A stretch of DNA of 64,000 bases, from assembly GCA_018266735.1 (NCBI GenBank), contig JAFDZT010000003.1, forward strand, positions 62,001 to 126,000. Reading direction: 5' to 3'. The position numbers and the translations under genes are program-made. Source of the stretch: Bacteroidota bacterium. GTDB lineage: Bacteria > Bacteroidota > Ignavibacteria > Kapaibacteriales > Kapaibacteriaceae. The notes beneath the pieces were generated by a model. That model did not search any database. It worked only from the letters and a program-made list of their open reading frames with translations, and had not been told where the DNA came from. Positions 50,018 to 58,016 of this stretch are shown one piece after another (position 1 is the stretch's first letter; every line of letters starts with the position of its first letter).

Positions 50018-52348
50018 ATGGCACAACGAACCTTTGACGAGATCCGGGAGGCTGTTCAGGCCGCCATCCGGATCGACGATGCTGCTGCACTGCTGACGCT
50101 GTCGGCAGAGCTGGATGTGCTGTCATCAGCGGAGGCGGAAGCATTGGCGCACCGTGCACGAGGCTGGGCGTTGTTGCTGCGCGATAACTATGCAGAGGCA
50201 CTCGATCACTGCCATGCCGCCTTGACGCTGTATGAGTCACTCGGCGACGGACCGGGCACGGCCATCACGTTGGACCATATCGGTGTGGTTCTCGCCAAGA
50301 CCGGTGACTACCCTGCTTCCTTGGAACATCATCGTCGCTCCTTCTCGTTGGGCGAGGAGTTGGGACACACACGCAGTATGGCAGGGGCAGCAAGTAATCT
50401 TGCCGGCGTTTTGCTGGAGTGTGGCGAATACGATGAATCCATGACGCAGTACCGTCGTGCCCTTGAACTCTTCAATGAACTGCAAGAGCAGAATGCCGTG
50501 GCGCGCGTCAACGGGAGCATCGGTATCATCTACTACAACCTCGGCGATATTCACACAGCGCTGGAGTACTTTGAGCGATCGTTGAACATGCATGCTGAGC
50601 AGGGCGATCAAGGGTCGGTTGCTCGCACCATGGGAAACATCGGGAACGTGCACGCAGCCTTGGGCGACTATCCCGCAGCGCTTGAGTACTATCGTCGATC
50701 GTATGCTGTGCATGATGAGCTTGGACAACAGGCCAGTGCAGCTCATGTGTTGGCGAACATCGGCAACATCTCCTTCGCAACGGGTGACTACCCGACGGCA
50801 TTGGAAGATCTCGAACGTGCGTACAGCATCTATGAGAGCATTGAAAGTCGACGAGGTATTGCCTATGTCTTGGTTCGAACCGGAACCCTGCATCTTCGTA
50901 CCGGTCAGAACAGCATTGCTCTTGAGCAACTTGAGCGTGCACGCAAGATCTACGAAGAGCTTGGCGATCGTTCTCATCTGGCCAGTGTGATCCGGAACAT
51001 CGGTGAGGTGTATCAACAGATTGGCGACACTTCTCTTGCCATAGAGCACTATGAACGCTCACTACAGATATCGAACGACCTTGGTGAACGCAGCAACGTC
51101 GCACGCTCGTTGATCACGCTGATCAGCCTTCTGTTCACGGCTGGCAACGATCTCGAGGCGAGGAAGCACCTGGCGGTGTTCGACACGCTGCATCTCGATG
51201 AACCGTATCAGCGCATTCTTCGCACCAGCTTCCATGCCTACGTCCATGAACTGAATGGCGATATGAGCGCTTCTCGTGCAGCGTTACTCGATGCGTTGAA
51301 CATTGCCCAAGAGCATGGTCTGCGACCGTCGATCGCCACAACACATCAACGCCTACGCGACCTTGCGTTCAAGCAAAACGATCTTGTCGCCTACGTCGAA
51401 CACAACAACGAGTACACACGCATTAACGACGAGATCAACGGCAAAGACACCGCAACAAAGCTTGCCATGCAGGCCAAGCAACGCGAGATCGAGTCGCGCG
51501 AGCGCGAACATCAGAAGCACCTTGCTGTCCTCCATTCCACCTTGCCAAAGGAAGTGGCAGATAGGGTGGCAAGGGGCGAGGTGGTGAACGATCACTTCGA
51601 CAATGCAACCGTGATCTTCCTGGATATCGTTGGCTTCACGGAGATCTCGTCGTCAATGTCATCGCAAGACGTGATCACCTTGCTCGATGATGTGTTCACG
51701 CAGTGCGATGCGATCTGCCTCAAGTACGACGTTACCAAGATCAAGACGATCGGTGACTCCTACATGGCCGTGTCGTTCGACAGCGTTGTCAACGCAGCGC
51801 TCTGCGCCTTGGGAATGTCGCGCATTCGGCTCTCCCAAGCTGTGTCGCACTCGGTGTCGCACGAAGTGTCCCACAACGTGTCGCACTCCGTGTCGCACGA
51901 AGTTGCATTCCGCATCGGAATGCACTGCGGGCCCGTGACAGCAGGTGTGATTGGCAAGGAACGCATGCAGTATGATGTATGGGGAGATACGGTGAATGTG
52001 GCGTCGCGCATGGAAAGTTCAGGAGAAGCCGGGCGGATCCATGTCTCCGAAGCGTTTGCTTCGGAATTGAAGAGGAATACAGAATACACAATACAGAATC
52101 CAATCTCGGAATCTCAGAATCCAGAATCGCACTCCGTGTCGCACTCGGTGTCGCACTCCGTGTCGCACTCGGTGTCGCACCCCGTGTCGCACTCCGTGTC
52201 GCACCCCGTGTCGCACTCCGTGTCGCACTCCGTGTCCCACTCAGTGTCCCACGAAGTGTCTTCGTCACTTGTAACTCAACTCAGGGGTACGATCGACATT
52301 AAAGGCAAAGGCCTCATGCACACCTACTGGTTGGAGGGTTCAACCTGA
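50018..52348 (+). CDS. TPR-adenylate cyclase 10
   Basis: A 776-residue member, the longest true cyclase. ATG 50018 (MAQRTFDEIREAV) is the only start that begins at the family N-terminus; codons upstream are the divergent intergenic region. About ten TPRs, linker MQAKQREIESREREHQKHLAVLHSTLP. The catalytic domain reads IFLDIVGFTEISSSMSSQDV, KTIGDSYMAVSFD, GKERMQYDVWGD. Site 1 five SH, site 2 eleven SH, then SSSLVTQLRGTIDIKGKG. Stands alone on the + strand, unlike the coupled copies. Confidence 0.9.
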   Translation: MAQRTFDEIREAVQAAIRIDDAAALLTLSAELDVLSSAEAEALAHRARGWALLLRDNYAEALDHCHAALTLYESLGDGPGTAITLDHIGVVLAKTGDYPASLEHHRRSFSLGEELGHTRSMAGAASNLAGVLLECGEYDESMTQYRRALELFNELQEQNAVARVNGSIGIIYYNLGDIHTALEYFERSLNMHAEQGDQGSVARTMGNIGNVHAALGDYPAALEYYRRSYAVHDELGQQASAAHVLANIGNISFATGDYPTALEDLERAYSIYESIESRRGIAYVLVRTGTLHLRTGQNSIALEQLERARKIYEELGDRSHLASVIRNIGEVYQQIGDTSLAIEHYERSLQISNDLGERSNVARSLITLISLLFTAGNDLEARKHLAVFDTLHLDEPYQRILRTSFHAYVHELNGDMSASRAALLDALNIAQEHGLRPSIATTHQRLRDLAFKQNDLVAYVEHNNEYTRINDEINGKDTATKLAMQAKQREIESREREHQKHLAVLHSTLPKEVADRVARGEVVNDHFDNATVIFLDIVGFTEISSSMSSQDVITLLDDVFTQCDAICLKYDVTKIKTIGDSYMAVSFDSVVNAALCALGMSRIRLSQAVSHSVSHEVSHNVSHSVSHEVAFRIGMHCGPVTAGVIGKERMQYDVWGDTVNVASRMESSGEAGRIHVSEAFASELKRNTEYTIQNPISESQNPESHSVSHSVSHSVSHSVSHPVSHSVSHPVSHSVSHSVSHSVSHEVSSSLVTQLRGTIDIKGKGLMHTYWLEGST
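51831..51904 (+). repeat. Coding family B array, site 1, cyclase 10
   Basis: Five SH units, the first degenerate (CAAGCTGTGTCGCAC = QAVSH), between MSRIRLS and VAFRIGMHCGPV. Confidence 0.88.
52127..52260 (+). repeat. Coding family B array, site 2, cyclase 10
   Basis: Eleven 12-mers in frame, dominated by TCGCAC-TCC units and TCG rather than TCC serine codons. This suggests recent tandem expansion. Confidence 0.9.
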
Positions 52349-52370
52349 ACCGAACGAGTAAAACGCTGCG

Positions 52371-53453
52371 TCAGAGTTTCAAGAACCGCTGAAACACCTC
52401 GCCGTTGAGCCTATAGATGCCGTGCTCATGTGTGCCGACGATCGGAATACCCTGGCGGTCGATGGAGATGCAAAAGACATTGACGTCCTCGTTGTTCCAT
52501 TGGACAGGATACCGCCTTACCGCCCTACCATCATAGCGGAACACGCCGTTACGGTACGTCGCAAACCACAGCGACCCATCGGGTGCCCGCGCTGACGACA
52601 GATACTCCATGGTCTGCGGATAGGATGTGCCCCGCAGTGGTCCGATACCCTTCTCCCTGGTGTAGGAATGCCTTGCATGAATACGATACGTGTATTCCGC
52701 TGTGAACCAAAACGTGCCGTCGCGATCTTCGACGATCGAACGAATGCCGTTGGCCGGACCGTCGTGCAGCTCTGTCAGATCTGGTTCGTGGATCCACCAC
52801 GGTCCAGTGCTATCCAATCGACACACACCCAAACCCGCAGTACCAAACCACCAGCAGTTGTGCGAGTCTTTGTACACCGTGTACACTCCGTAGGGGTCCG
52901 CAGCGGTCCAGTACTTCTTGACAAGGTCCGTCGGTAACTCCGCGGGTGGCATCCGCAGAGAAGACAGCGTTCTTCCATTGTACCGGAGCACATAGCCCTC
53001 GCGACCTCCATGTTTGAACCATACATCCTGTGATCGCAAACGCCAGACGTCCGTTCCCATGGAATCAATCGGAAGGAGCCGGAGTCTTCCGTTCTCGACC
53101 TTGTGAAGTCCTGCTGATGTGTTCACGAAGACGTTCCCGGCACGGTCTTCCTTGATCTCTTCGATGCGATCACTCGACAGTCCATGCTTCTCGGTGATGT
53201 GTCGAATGCTGGTTCCATCAAAGACATACAGACCATTTCTCCAGCTACCCATCCACAGATTGTTCTGACGATCCTGAAACATAACCATGATGTTGTTGTC
53301 CACCTCACGAACAAACTCGCCGTTCAGCTCTTCAAGGAAATGCTCGCGGATGGAACGTGGCTTCTCTGTGTTCGCAGCGCAGCTTGCGAGAACAAGGCCC
53401 GTGCACACCAACCCAATACAGGCCATCATTCCAGCGACCGTCCGAAGTGCCAT
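52371..53453 (-). CDS. Two-component-regulator-propeller lipoprotein
   Basis: A 360-residue lipoprotein with lipobox LASCAANTEK. It has seven or so beta-propeller blades of the Reg_prop type (DRQNNLWMGSWRNGLYVFDG, EDRAGNVFVNTSAGLHKVENG, EDRDGTFWFTAEYTYRI, APDGSLWFATYRNGVFRYDG, DRQGIPIVGTHEHGIYRLNG). In larger relatives this propeller is the periplasmic sensor of hybrid histidine kinases; here it stands alone. ATG 53453 starts the signal peptide. Confidence 0.8.
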   Translation of the reverse strand: MALRTVAGMMACIGLVCTGLVLASCAANTEKPRSIREHFLEELNGEFVREVDNNIMVMFQDRQNNLWMGSWRNGLYVFDGTSIRHITEKHGLSSDRIEEIKEDRAGNVFVNTSAGLHKVENGRLRLLPIDSMGTDVWRLRSQDVWFKHGGREGYVLRYNGRTLSSLRMPPAELPTDLVKKYWTAADPYGVYTVYKDSHNCWWFGTAGLGVCRLDSTGPWWIHEPDLTELHDGPANGIRSIVEDRDGTFWFTAEYTYRIHARHSYTREKGIGPLRGTSYPQTMEYLSSARAPDGSLWFATYRNGVFRYDGRAVRRYPVQWNNEDVNVFCISIDRQGIPIVGTHEHGIYRLNGEVFQRFLKL

Positions 53454-53684
53454 CACATGCGTTTCCGAATTGAGGGGTAATGCAACAAGGGGCTCATCAA
53501 GGTGGAGAGGAGGAAAGTACGGTGTTTCATCGTTTGTCACTCATCTAGGGGGCGGCAGGGCCTCCCAATGCACGGTCGGTCGATCCCGGCCGAACGTCGC
53601 GCCGACGTAGGCTGGCCGCACCTGACGGTCTCTATCCCTTGTCGTATCTTGCACGACGCGACCGGCGATCGGCAACAAAGGACA

Positions 53685-53960
53685 ATGATGATGGATCAGG
53701 ATGCTATCGATGTCAAGATGACCAATTGCTTCGGGCCTGACGCCGAGCATGTGCAGCTCGTCTTTGAAGACCATGCAATTCAATTGAAGGCGAATACAGA
53801 ATACACAATACAGAATTCGATCAAGGAATCCGGCAATCAAGAATCCCACGAAGTGCCACTCGTCACTCGTCACTTGTCACTTGTAACTACCCCAAGGGGG
53901 TTGATCGATTTAAAAGGCAAAGGCCTCATGCACGCCTACTGGTTGGAGTCTGCCTCATGA
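53685..53960 (+). pseudogene. Cyclase tail remnant coupled to cyclase 11
   Basis: A 91-codon ORF beginning MMMDQDAID after AAAGGACA. From residue ~30 it is the end of a cyclase: AIQLKANTEYTIQNS, SHEV, LVTRHLSLVT, PRGLIDLKGKGLMHAYWLESAS. The preceding VQLVFEDH may be a residue of HVSEAF. TPR and catalytic parts are missing. The TGA overlaps the ATG of cyclase 11. Whether the peptide is made for its own sake or only couples translation cannot be told. Confidence 0.65.
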
Positions 53961-56026
53961 GGACGTTCGATGAGATCAGCGAGGACATTCGTCGAGTAAA
54001 GGATCGAAGTGAACTTCCGTTGCTTCAGGCTCTGGTATCGGAGATGCAGTCTCTTGGTACGCCGAGCGCAGAGGCACTCGCGATCGATGCGTTGGGGTAT
54101 GCCGCATGGATCTCAGAAGACTACCCGAGATCGTTGGAGCATTACCACCGCGCCCTTGCGATGTACGAACAGCAGGGTGACCTCGCGGGAGTTGCTCGGG
54201 TTCTCACCAACTTGGGTGCTTTGTGCTATTCCATCGGCGACTATCCGGAGTCGCTCGGCCATTGTATGCGCGCGCTTGCCCTGCATGAAGAGCTGGATGA
54301 TCGAACCGGAATGGCAGTTGGCACCGCCAACGTGGGTCAGGTTCATGAGAGCATGGGTGACTATACGGCGACATTGGAGTACTATGGTCGATCTTTGACG
54401 TTGTACGCCGCACTTGGCAACAGAGAGGGTGCGGCCAAAGTCACCTGCAGCATAGGCAATGTGTACAACAGGACCGGCGACTACCCCACTGCGCTTGAGC
54501 ACTTCCGCCGTGCATTTGCGATGCATGAGGAGCTGGGTGACATGCGTGGTCTTGCCAGAGTTGCCAGCAGCTTGGGCGCTTCCTACTTCGAAACCGGCGA
54601 CTACCCCTCTGCGCTTGAACAGTATAACGGCGCTCTTACGATGTTCGAGGAGCTCGGCAGCCGTGCACATGCGGCGACCGTCACGTGTAGTGTGGGGAAT
54701 GTGTTTGCAGCAACAGGCGACTATTCGGCTGCTCTGGAATACTACCATCGTGCACTGGCATTGCATCAAGAGTTGGGTGACCGTGCCGGTCAGGCCCGCG
54801 TTACCGGCGATATGGCCATTGTCCACTATCGCACCGGCGACTATTCAACAGCACTGGACAACTGCAGCGTCGCACTGGCGATGAATAAGGAGCTTGGTGA
54901 CCGTGCCGGCGTCGCTAGCGTGATCGGCAACATGATCACTCTGCTCATGAAGCTTGAACGACATGATGAAGCGGCGGAGTTGCTCGAGCGTCAATCGGCT
55001 ATGCAGATGGATGGTCCGCGCGTACGAGCTTCTCATCATGCCAATCGCGCCTTGCTTGCCGAGTACCACGCAGATCTCGAAGCGGCACATCACCACCTCT
55101 TGCAGGCCCTGCTGATCACCGAGGAGGCAGGTAATCGTGCTGCATCCGCGGAGTATCATGAATTGCTCCGTGACCTTGCTCAGAAGCGCAATGACTTCGC
55201 CGGCTATATCGAACACAATGGTCAGTTCCTGCGCCTTACGGAAGAGATCCGCGGCAAAGAAGCCACGCAACGTATGGCCATGATGGAAGCAGAGCGAAGG
55301 ATGGAAGGGGAAAGGCGGGAGCGCGAGAAGGAGCGCGCCTTGCTCTACGGCGCACTTCCAAAGTCCGTCGCCGACCGAATGATCCGCGGTGAAGATGTCA
55401 GCGGCGATCACTTCGATCACGCTGCCGTGATGTTCCTCGACATCGTTGGCTTCACAACACATACATCCTCCATGCCGCCTTCCGATGTCGTGAAGTTGCT
55501 CGAGAACATCTTCCGTACCATCGATGTCATCTGCGAATCGCATGCAGTTGTGAAGGTCAAGACCATCGGTGATTCGTACATGTGCTTCCGCGGAGATGCA
55601 GATGCGTCGACGAATGCACTGTCTGTTGCCAGCGTTGCGCTCGATGTCATGAAGCACGCTTTCGAATGGCCCGATGGCGCGCCACTGCAATTCCGCATCG
55701 GCATGCACATTGGTCCTGCAATGGCCGGTGTGATCGGCACGCAACGGCTTCAGTACGACGTGTGGGGAGACACGGTGAACGTTGCGTCGCGCATGGAGTC
55801 TGCTGGAGAGCCAGGGCGGGTGCATGTGACCGAAGCGTTTGCCTCGGAATTGAAGAGGAATACAGAATACACAATACAGAATTCGATCATTGAATCCGGC
55901 AATCAAGAATCCCACGAAGTGCCACTTGTCACTCGTCACTTGTCACTTGTAACTACCCCAAGGGGGTTGATCGATCTCAAGGGCAAAGGCCTCATGAACA
56001 CCTACTGGTTGGAATCGACCGAATAG
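53957..56026 (+). CDS. TPR-adenylate cyclase 11
   Basis: A 689-residue member of the YMCFRGDAD subclass. TPRs ~40-345 with the highest repeat regularity (NIGNVYNRTGDYPTALEHFRRAFAMHEELGD-like). The catalytic domain is close to that of cyclase 2 over the whole stretch MFLDIVGFTTHTSSMPPSDVVK. No site-1 array; site 2 reduced to SHEV plus LVTRHLSLVT. Its last ~50 codons are nearly identical at DNA level to the remnant just upstream, suggesting duplication of the tail. Confidence 0.92.
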   Translation: MRTFDEISEDIRRVKDRSELPLLQALVSEMQSLGTPSAEALAIDALGYAAWISEDYPRSLEHYHRALAMYEQQGDLAGVARVLTNLGALCYSIGDYPESLGHCMRALALHEELDDRTGMAVGTANVGQVHESMGDYTATLEYYGRSLTLYAALGNREGAAKVTCSIGNVYNRTGDYPTALEHFRRAFAMHEELGDMRGLARVASSLGASYFETGDYPSALEQYNGALTMFEELGSRAHAATVTCSVGNVFAATGDYSAALEYYHRALALHQELGDRAGQARVTGDMAIVHYRTGDYSTALDNCSVALAMNKELGDRAGVASVIGNMITLLMKLERHDEAAELLERQSAMQMDGPRVRASHHANRALLAEYHADLEAAHHHLLQALLITEEAGNRAASAEYHELLRDLAQKRNDFAGYIEHNGQFLRLTEEIRGKEATQRMAMMEAERRMEGERREREKERALLYGALPKSVADRMIRGEDVSGDHFDHAAVMFLDIVGFTTHTSSMPPSDVVKLLENIFRTIDVICESHAVVKVKTIGDSYMCFRGDADASTNALSVASVALDVMKHAFEWPDGAPLQFRIGMHIGPAMAGVIGTQRLQYDVWGDTVNVASRMESAGEPGRVHVTEAFASELKRNTEYTIQNSIIESGNQESHEVPLVTRHLSLVTTPRGLIDLKGKGLMNTYWLESTE

Positions 56027-56079
56027 GTCCGTTCACACCCTGCATTCTCATCGTGGCGAAGTGGCGGACAATCACGCTC

Positions 56080-56130
56080 GTGTCCCACGAAGTGTCGCAC
56101 TCGGTGTCGCACTACGTGTCGCACGAAGTT
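56080..56130. repeat. Non-coding family B array
   Basis: Four units (CAC-GAA, TCG, TAC, GAA) in the gap after cyclase 11. Confidence 0.85.
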
Positions 56131-56226
56131 TGTTCGGTTGCCATTTGTCACACCCAAGGTGCCTCAGAGTACATTCATCCATGGGCGTGCATCTGCGATC
56201 CATCGCAGAACACACCGAATGGGTGA

Positions 56227-56875
56227 AGTGAACACCAATGGGAAGCCGTTCACAACCCGAATTTTGATTATGGCGAATTCGCCACAATTAAAAGTCAGGC
56301 AGGTTTGAATAGCTACAAGATCAGCGTCAAAGACTGGGTCGAAAGAACGAACGTCGTCGGGCTGTGGGCAACAGCCGGTCGGTACGGAGGCACATACGCC
56401 CATCGCGACATTGCCTTCGAGTTTGGAATGTGGATAAGTCCGGAATTCAAGATCTATCTCATCAAGGAGTTCCAGCGGCTGAAGCAAGAGGAAAGCCAGC
56501 GAAACGCGCGCGCCTGGGACCTCAACCGAACACTTGCCAAGATCAACTATCGCATTCACACCAACGCTATTCAGACCCACCTCGTGCCGGCCGAGGTGAC
56601 CGCCAAGCAAGCCGCCATCACCTACGCCAACGAAGCCGACATCCTCAACGTTGCCCTCTTCGGGCAGACGGCCCGTGAGTGGCGCGATGCCAACCCCAAA
56701 AAGGACAGCAACATGCGCGACCATGCAACACTGGAGCAGCTCCTCGTCCTCGCCAACCTCGAGAACATGAACTCACATGGAACTCCCACAAGGCGATCGA
56801 CTCAAGCGCCTCAACGCGATCGCGATCCGCCAGATGCAGACACTCACATCCACGGCACTCCGTGTCCCACGCTAG
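56227..56875 (+). pseudogene. KilA-N domain protein, frameshifted and truncated
   Basis: The frame carries the KilA-N C-terminal half (NPNFDYGEFATIKSQAG, VKDWVERTNVVGL, AGRYGGTYAHRDIAFEFGMWIS, FKIYLIKEFQRLK). The companion region follows (WDLNRTLAKINYRIHT, EADILNVALFGQTAREWRDANP, ATLEQLLVLANLENMN). There is no start codon before 56305 (TTG) and an in-frame TGA lies at 56224. After ~56777 the family sequence continues one frame over (ELPQGDRLKRLNAIAIRQMQ) until a TAG supplied by a B array. KilA-N proteins are DNA-binding and often phage- or defence-associated. Confidence 0.75.
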
Positions 56876-56931
56876 TGTCCCACGAAGTTTCGCACGCTAG
56901 TGTCGCACTCCGTGTCGCACGCCGAAGGCGT
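56855..56931. repeat. Non-coding family B array ending in CGCCGAAGGCG hairpin
   Basis: Five units, two of them CACGCTA 13-mers, ending in the hairpin ACGCC-GAA-GGCGT (56919-56931). It touches the TAA stop of the reverse-strand peroxiredoxin. It probably serves as that gene's 3' end. Confidence 0.85.
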
Positions 56932-57590
56932 TACTTTGGCTGCTTCACCACCCGCAAATACGGCTTCACCGTCGTGAACCCTTCGGGGTACTTCGCATGG
57001 GCTTCTTCATCTGTCACAGAGGTGACGATGATCACATCTTCGCCGTTCTTCCAATTCGCCGGTGTAGCCACTTTGTGGTTTGCGGTGAGCTGGATCGAGT
57101 CAAGCACGCGAAGGATCTCATCGAAATTCCGGCCGGACGTCATCGGATAGGCAAGGGTGAGCTTGACCTTCTTATCGGGTCCAACGATGAACACCGTACG
57201 CACGGTTTGATTGTTCACTGCCGTGCGACCTTCATGAGAATTCCCTTCGTCTTCGGGAAGCATGTCGTACAGCTTCGATACCGAAAGGTCCGCATCGGCG
57301 ATCATCGGAAACGTCACCGGTGCCCCTTGCGTCTCTTCAATATCCTTCTCCCATTCAAGATGCTTTGCAACCGGGTCAACGCTCAGTCCGATGATCTTTG
57401 TATTGCGCTTGGCGAAATCGGGTAGCATCTTGGCCACGGTGCCCAACTCTGTTGTGCACACCGGCGTGAAATCCTTCGGGTGTGAGAACAGCACGGCATA
57501 CCCATCACCGATCCAATCGTGAAAGTTGATCGGTCCTTGCGTGGTCTCGGCCGTGAAGTTCGGGGCGATCTGGTTGATGCGGACGGACAT
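56931..57590 (-). CDS. 1-Cys peroxiredoxin (Prx6 type)
   Basis: A 219-residue peroxiredoxin that reduces hydrogen peroxide or lipid hydroperoxides. Peroxidatic Cys45 is in DFTPVCTTELG, the conserved Arg in YPMTSGRNFDEILRVLDSIQLT, and the long Prx6 C-terminal extension is present (ATPANWKNGEDVIIVTSVTDEEA). No resolving Cys in the usual 2-Cys position. ATG 57590 is the family start. Confidence 0.94.
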   Translation of the reverse strand: MSVRINQIAPNFTAETTQGPINFHDWIGDGYAVLFSHPKDFTPVCTTELGTVAKMLPDFAKRNTKIIGLSVDPVAKHLEWEKDIEETQGAPVTFPMIADADLSVSKLYDMLPEDEGNSHEGRTAVNNQTVRTVFIVGPDKKVKLTLAYPMTSGRNFDEILRVLDSIQLTANHKVATPANWKNGEDVIIVTSVTDEEAHAKYPEGFTTVKPYLRVVKQPK

Positions 57591-57714
57591 GGTTCGAAGC
57601 ACAAAATGTGAGAGAAGTGGGCCACATACACTGATGGTGATGTATGTTGGAGGTATACCATTTGTACAGAAACACCCTATGCAAACCGTCGTCCGCACCC
57701 CGTAATCTGTGTTC

Positions 57715-57978
57715 ATGATGCCCCAACGTTTGTTGGTGCCCTTGTTTCAACGTCCGTATGTATAGAACGAAGAGCTGCAGTGGGAGCCACTGTGGCGAGA
57801 TCTGAAGCGGGTGACGCAGCGGTTGCTGGACAGCCCGAGTAAGACGACACAGCCGCACTTACATGGTGCCGTGGTCGAGCAGGCCACAGGCTTTCAGAAC
57901 ACAGTTCCCATGTGCGAAAAGAGACCCAGTGTATTTGTATGCCGGAAGCGGCAGAATTGTCTTGGAGTACTAGATTGA
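57715..57978 (+). pseudogene. Remnant of a DUF262 (GmrSD-like) protein
   Basis: From ATG 57715 the frame reads RLLVPLFQRPYV-TAG-NEELQWEPLWRDLKRVTQRLL, then HLHGAVVEQATGFQNTVP. This is the N-terminus of DUF262/GmrSD restriction proteins, where QRPYVW precedes NEExQWEPLW. The Trp codon has become TAG (57763-57765). The DGQQRL catalytic region and everything after is missing. It explains most of the 426-bp gap between the peroxiredoxin and SIR2 genes. Confidence 0.75.
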
Positions 57979-58016
57979 GGTTTGTTTGCAATGAGTTTCA
58001 AATGTAGGAGTGGACC

